DNA of 10,221 bases from Candidatus Latescibacterota bacterium (GTDB taxonomy: Bacteria; Latescibacterota; 4484-107; B68-G9): assembly GCA_012962735.1 (NCBI GenBank), contig DTXA01000379.1, positions 1-10,221 of the forward strand, written 5' to 3'. Below are positions 6,813 to 10,221 of this stretch, one piece after another. Every line of letters starts with the position of its first letter. Position 1 is the stretch's first letter. Both the position numbers and the translations under genes were made by a program. A model generated the notes under the pieces. The model had not been told where the DNA came from, searched no databases, and was given only the letters and a program-made list of their open reading frames with translations.

Positions 6813-8741
6813 TCACGCCGACCGCTCCTTCGCATACGCCAAAAGCCCCCCTGCCTTCAAAAGTTCCCTTTCCTTTTCGGTCAGCCGAGCCCTGAGCCAC
6901 AGACGCCTTCCATCCGCAAGGACCCCCTGGACCCGCCCTTCCTCGATCCCCTCCAACACATCCTTCAGCTCGAGGACATCCCCCTGCCGTACGGCCTCGT
7001 AGTCCTCCTCCCACACCAACTCTAAGGGCAATATCCCCCAGTTGATCAGGTTGGAGCAGTGTATGCGGGCGAAGGATTTCGCCAACACCGCCCGTATTCC
7101 CAGGTACATCGGGGCAATGGCAGCATGCTCCCTCGAGGAACCTTGTCCGTAGTTGTCCCCTGCGACGATAAAGCCGACTCCGACCTTACCCGCCCGCTCC
7201 GGGAAGGAGGGGTCTATCCTGGAGAACGTGAACTTGGATATCTCCGGGATGTTGGACCTGAAGGGGAGGATATGGGCGCTGGCGGGAAGTATATCGTCGG
7301 TGGAGATGTCGTCCCCGAGCTTCAGGAGCACCTCCCCCCGAATTGTGCCCTCCAAGGGTTTCCCCAAGGGGACAGGCTGTATATTGGGCCCCCTTATAAC
7401 TTCCACCGATTCAGGGTCGTCTGAGGGCGGAAGTATCATCCCGTCGTCCACGGGGAAGCTTTCAGGCTCCTCCGGCCAGGAGAGGGGTGTGCCGTCCTTT
7501 CTGGGGTCCGTCAGGACGCCCCTGAGGGCGGATACCGCGCAGGTCAAGGGGCTTGCAAGGTAGACCTCCGCGGAGGGGGTGCCGCACCTGCCCCGGAAGT
7601 TCCGGTTGTAGGAGCGAAGGGAGACCCCAGCCGTGGGCGGCGCGTACATCATCCCGATGCAGGGGCCGCATGCCGGCTCTAATAGCCTGGCCCCCGCCGA
7701 GATCATATCTGCCAGGTCGCCCTCACGGGCCAGCATGGCCAGCACCTGCCTGGACCCCGGGTTCAGGGCGAGGCTGCACCGGGGGGCCACCTTCCTCCCC
7801 TTAAGCACAGCTGCCACCGCCTTCATCGTCTGATACGAGGAGTTAGTGCACCCTCCGATGGCCACCTGGTCCACTCTGAGGCCCTCTACCTCCCGCACCG
7901 GGGCCACGTTGTCCGGGCTGTGGGGCCGAGCCACGAGGGGCTCCAGTTCCCCGAGGTCTATGTAAATTTCGTCGGAGTACTGGGCATCAGGGTCCGCCTC
8001 TAAAGGCCGCCATACATCTCCCCTGCCCTGGACATTAAGGAATGCCTTAGTGCGCTCGTCGCTAGGGAAGACCGAGGTCGTGGCCCCCAGCTCTGCCCCC
8101 ATATTCGTTATGGTGGCCCGTTCCGTCACACTGAGCGTCGTCACACCTGGGCCGGCGTATTCTAAAACCTTGCCGAGGCCGCCCTTGACGGTAAGCCTCC
8201 TTAGAAGTTCCAAGATGACGTCCATGGCCGTCACCCAAGGCCGCCTCAGCTTTCCGGTCAAGTACACCCGGACCACTTCGGGCACCTTAAGTCCATAAAG
8301 CATACCGGCCATAGCGACGGCGGCATCTATGCCCCCGACGCCTATGGCTAAGGCCCCTATGCCCCCAGCGGTTGGGGTGTGGCTGTCCGAACCTAAAAGC
8401 ACTGCCCCGGGCGCTGCGAACCGCTCTAAGTGTACCTGATGGCATATGCCGTTTCCCGGAGGAGAGAAGAACGCCCCATATTTGGCCGCGGCCGTCTGAA
8501 GGAAACGGTGGTCGTCCGGGTTGCGGAAGTCAGCCTGGAAGGTGTTGTGGTCCACATACGAGACCACAAGCGGCACCTGCACCTTAGGGACCCCGATGGC
8601 CTCGAACTGCAGCCATGTCATCGTCCCGGTTGCATCCTGGGTGAGGACCTGGTCAACCTTTATGGATACCTCCTTCCCAGGCCTGAGTTCCCCCTCTACA
8701 ATATGCTCCTCCAAGATCTTACCCACTACGCTTCCTCGCAT
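6813..8741 (-). CDS. acn: Aconitate hydratase, short Aquifex-type
   Basis: This 642-residue Fe-S hydro-lyase isomerises citrate and isocitrate via cis-aconitate in the TCA cycle. The three cluster ligands are visible: Cys298 in IGGCTNSSYQTMK, and Cys358 and Cys361 in EPACGPCIGMMY. Other active-site segments are DQVLTQDATGT (30-40), GSDSHTPTAGGIGAL (117-131), YNRNFRGRCG (378-387) and the swivel-domain GSSREHAA (534-541). The swivel domain begins near GDDISTDDILPASAH (476-490). The length and the early start of the catalytic core fit the roughly 640-660-residue Aquifex-type subgroup (TIGR01342-like) and not the roughly 900-residue AcnA. A homoaconitase or other member of the superfamily is less likely but not excluded. 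The start has GGGAGGGGAT just upstream and overlaps the transporter's last 23 nt, so the two are co-expressed. Confidence 0.93.
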   Translation of the reverse strand: MRGSVVGKILEEHIVEGELRPGKEVSIKVDQVLTQDATGTMTWLQFEAIGVPKVQVPLVVSYVDHNTFQADFRNPDDHRFLQTAAAKYGAFFSPPGNGICHQVHLERFAAPGAVLLGSDSHTPTAGGIGALAIGVGGIDAAVAMAGMLYGLKVPEVVRVYLTGKLRRPWVTAMDVILELLRRLTVKGGLGKVLEYAGPGVTTLSVTERATITNMGAELGATTSVFPSDERTKAFLNVQGRGDVWRPLEADPDAQYSDEIYIDLGELEPLVARPHSPDNVAPVREVEGLRVDQVAIGGCTNSSYQTMKAVAAVLKGRKVAPRCSLALNPGSRQVLAMLAREGDLADMISAGARLLEPACGPCIGMMYAPPTAGVSLRSYNRNFRGRCGTPSAEVYLASPLTCAVSALRGVLTDPRKDGTPLSWPEEPESFPVDDGMILPPSDDPESVEVIRGPNIQPVPLGKPLEGTIRGEVLLKLGDDISTDDILPASAHILPFRSNIPEISKFTFSRIDPSFPERAGKVGVGFIVAGDNYGQGSSREHAAIAPMYLGIRAVLAKSFARIHCSNLINWGILPLELVWEEDYEAVRQGDVLELKDVLEGIEEGRVQGVLADGRRLWLRARLTEKERELLKAGGLLAYAKERSA

Positions 8742-9870
8742 ATCCCCTCCCGATCGCCTGAGCGGTTATGCTCATAAACACCACCCCGATACACACCAAC
8801 GCGGGGGCCCTTAAGGAATAGGCCTGGGCCGCCGCACCTCCAGTTATCGGTCCGGCCAAAACTCCGCTCTGCAGTATTGCCTCGTGTAGGCCGGCGTGCC
8901 CCCCCTTGGCGGAGCGGCCGTGCAGGCTATAGAACAGGCTTAGAGTATAGGTCGTACCGGTCCCCAATCCTATCGCTCCTAGAGCCGCTGCCAGCCAGAG
9001 GAGGTCCGAAAGCTGCCAGAGCATGGCCAACCCCCACACGATACCGGTCTGCCCGGCCCAAAAGGGCCATAGCTCGTACTGCCATCTCTTTGTCCTCCCT
9101 AGCAGGGAGAAGATCAGAGCCTGCGCTCCGGTGAACGTCCCCAACAGCAGTCCCAATTCCCCCTTTCCCACCCCTAAGGACACGGCAAGCTTGGGGAAGA
9201 GCCATCGTATCACCCCGACCGTGAACCAGGCCGAGAAGTTCGCCATACGGGCCAGGAGGAGGAACAAATCCGCCCCCTCGGGAGGGCCCTGGTCGGAAGG
9301 GGACTCATCGCCCCCGACGATCTCCTCCGCCCTCAGGACGTTGCACAGGAGGCCCAACCCCAGAAGCGCACCTCCGGACATGGGGAACACGCCTGTCGAG
9401 GTCCAAGCAGTGAGGAACCCACCGACGAAGGAGCCGAACGCCAGGCCAGAAGACCAGCCTATGTTGAAGGCGCTAATGCGGCCGGCCAATCCCTCTCCTC
9501 TCCCCACCCAGGCCTCCAACGCTGGCCAGAAAGCCCCTCCGGCCATCCCTATAAGGCCGGCCGCAGGGAACAGCCAGTAGATCTTGGGGGCAAGGGGAAG
9601 TGCTAAGAGCAAAAGTCCAGCCAACAAAGCACCCGACGCCGCCATCTTGGAAGGACCGATGCGATCTGCCGCCCGGCCCAAGAGAGCGGCCGAGACCACC
9701 ATGGCCCCAGCCCAGGCTGTGCCCAATCCTCCCAACTGGGCCGGCTTAGCGCCCAAGTCCATGGCCCTCAATGGAAGAGCGACCCAGACGGCCCCGATAG
9801 CGGCGCTGTAGGCAAAGGGAAGAAAAAAGCTGTAACCTTTGGATAGCCCCTCAGCCCGGCTTCTCCTCAC
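8719..9870 (-). CDS. Major facilitator superfamily transporter
   Basis: This 383-residue integral membrane protein has about 12 hydrophobic segments in two halves of six, with a hydrophilic central loop at about 180-200. The MFS motif A equivalent is GRAADRIGPSKM at 65-76, between segments 2 and 3. The first half also has GGAFWPALEAWVGRGEG (111-127) and FNIGWSSGLAFGSFVGGFL (135-153). The second half has HEAILQSGVLAGPITGG (329-345). It starts at GTG 9870, which overlaps the upstream stop as GTGA; a GGAG seven bases before supports this. The 3' end overlaps aconitase by 23 nt. The substrate is unknown: the coupling to aconitase makes a carboxylate possible, but nothing in the sequence shows that. 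Drug or sugar-like efflux is equally compatible. Confidence 0.88.
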   Translation of the reverse strand: MRRSRAEGLSKGYSFFLPFAYSAAIGAVWVALPLRAMDLGAKPAQLGGLGTAWAGAMVVSAALLGRAADRIGPSKMAASGALLAGLLLLALPLAPKIYWLFPAAGLIGMAGGAFWPALEAWVGRGEGLAGRISAFNIGWSSGLAFGSFVGGFLTAWTSTGVFPMSGGALLGLGLLCNVLRAEEIVGGDESPSDQGPPEGADLFLLLARMANFSAWFTVGVIRWLFPKLAVSLGVGKGELGLLLGTFTGAQALIFSLLGRTKRWQYELWPFWAGQTGIVWGLAMLWQLSDLLWLAAALGAIGLGTGTTYTLSLFYSLHGRSAKGGHAGLHEAILQSGVLAGPITGGAAAQAYSLRAPALVCIGVVFMSITAQAIGRGYARKRSG

Positions 9871-10221
9871 CCTGGGGCTCCGGTGATGTAATAGTCCACC
9901 CTGGGGTTGTCGTAGGCGGCCGGGCTGTATACCCTGGTGACCACTATGGTGATGCTCCCGTCCACCGTCACTTCCACATCGGCCCTGGGCTGCTGTCTGG
10001 GCGTATGGCCTACGATCGTGAAAGTCACCTTGGTGCCGCCCTTGAGTATGTCCTTGGTGACCTCTTTGGTCTGCCCTGCATTCACTAAGACCTCCACCGG
10101 CTCGGGTCCGGTCTCCCCCGGGTGCAGGTAGCTCACGCTGATCGGATAAGGGTAGCCGGACTTGGGGGTGTCGTTGCGCACGAACACCCGGCCATCCTCG
10201 GGGGCCCTCGTGGAGGTCCCG
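9867..10221 (-). CDS. Uncharacterised protein, C-terminal part (5' end outside window)
   Basis: The frame is open from the right edge to a TGA at 9867-9869 and covers 117 residues. It is rich in Val, Thr and Pro with alternating polar and hydrophobic runs: RVFVRNDTPKSGYPYPISVS, a VEVLVNAGQTKEVTKD segment, GTKVTFTIVGH, and ADVEVTVDGSITIVVTRVY near the end. This suggests a beta-sandwich, perhaps extracytoplasmic, domain. I see no membrane segment in the visible part and do not recognise a family. A GTG at 10187 is a possible internal start, with GAGGA upstream, but the frame stays open to the edge (reading GTSTRAPEDGR before it), so a longer protein with its signal region outside the window is more likely. 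The TGA overlaps the transporter's GTG start, tying the two together. Confidence 0.65.
   Translation of the reverse strand, partial: GTSTRAPEDGRVFVRNDTPKSGYPYPISVSYLHPGETGPEPVEVLVNAGQTKEVTKDILKGGTKVTFTIVGHTPRQQPRADVEVTVDGSITIVVTRVYSPAAYDNPRVDYYITGAPG

Noticed and set aside
6770..6835. Longer versions of the small ORF starting at 6805 or 6835
   Set aside because: The 6835 start lies inside the aconitase gene and neither start has a good Shine-Dalgarno, while the ATG at 6769 does.

Overview
The window is a GC-rich bacterial segment in which every convincing gene lies on the minus strand, so transcription runs from base 10221 toward base 1. It is clearly bacterial: almost every start has a strong AGGAGG-type Shine-Dalgarno, and prfB (RF2) carries the classical +1 programmed frameshift. 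Arginine is written mostly AGG and isoleucine is often ATA. Together with an Aquifex-type short aconitase, this hints at a thermophilic, probably uncultivated lineage, but I cannot name the phylum. There are no tRNA or rRNA genes, CRISPR arrays, IS elements or phage genes that I can see.

Layout in transcription order (high to low coordinates): (1) the C-terminal part of an unrecognised protein that enters from the right edge; (2) an MFS-type transporter starting at GTG inside a GTGA overlap; (3) an Aquifex-type aconitate hydratase overlapping the transporter by 23 nt; (4) a 180-nt gap with a possible 38-residue small ORF that has its own ribosome site; (5) tyrS, of the KMSKS type; (6) prfB, whose true start is at 5401 and whose 363-residue product is made only after the ribosome shifts at CTT TGA; (7) a lipoprotein with a CsgG/LpoB-like pattern, overlapping prfB by ATGA; (8) a decayed GNAT acetyltransferase with at least one frameshift; (9) a nitrilase-superfamily C-N hydrolase with intact Glu-Lys-Cys triad; (10) a DUF4838 protein related to alpha-glucuronidase-type glycosidases; (11) apt, adenine phosphoribosyltransferase, cut by the left edge within a codon or so of its end.

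Junctions are tight throughout: two short overlaps (GTGA, ATGA), one 23-nt overlap, and 8-nt gaps in which the upstream stop codon is part of the downstream Shine-Dalgarno (TAGGAGG). The array therefore looks like one or two long co-transcribed units. Housekeeping functions (TyrRS, RF2, aconitase, Apt) are interleaved with less understood ones. The part most worth a second look is the block from 1 to 4312: lipoprotein, broken acetyltransferase, amidase-like hydrolase, apparently cytoplasmic DUF4838 protein and apt. No promoter or rho-independent terminator could be supported. The only stretch over 300 bases without an intact gene is 3156-3583, which holds the GNAT remnant.
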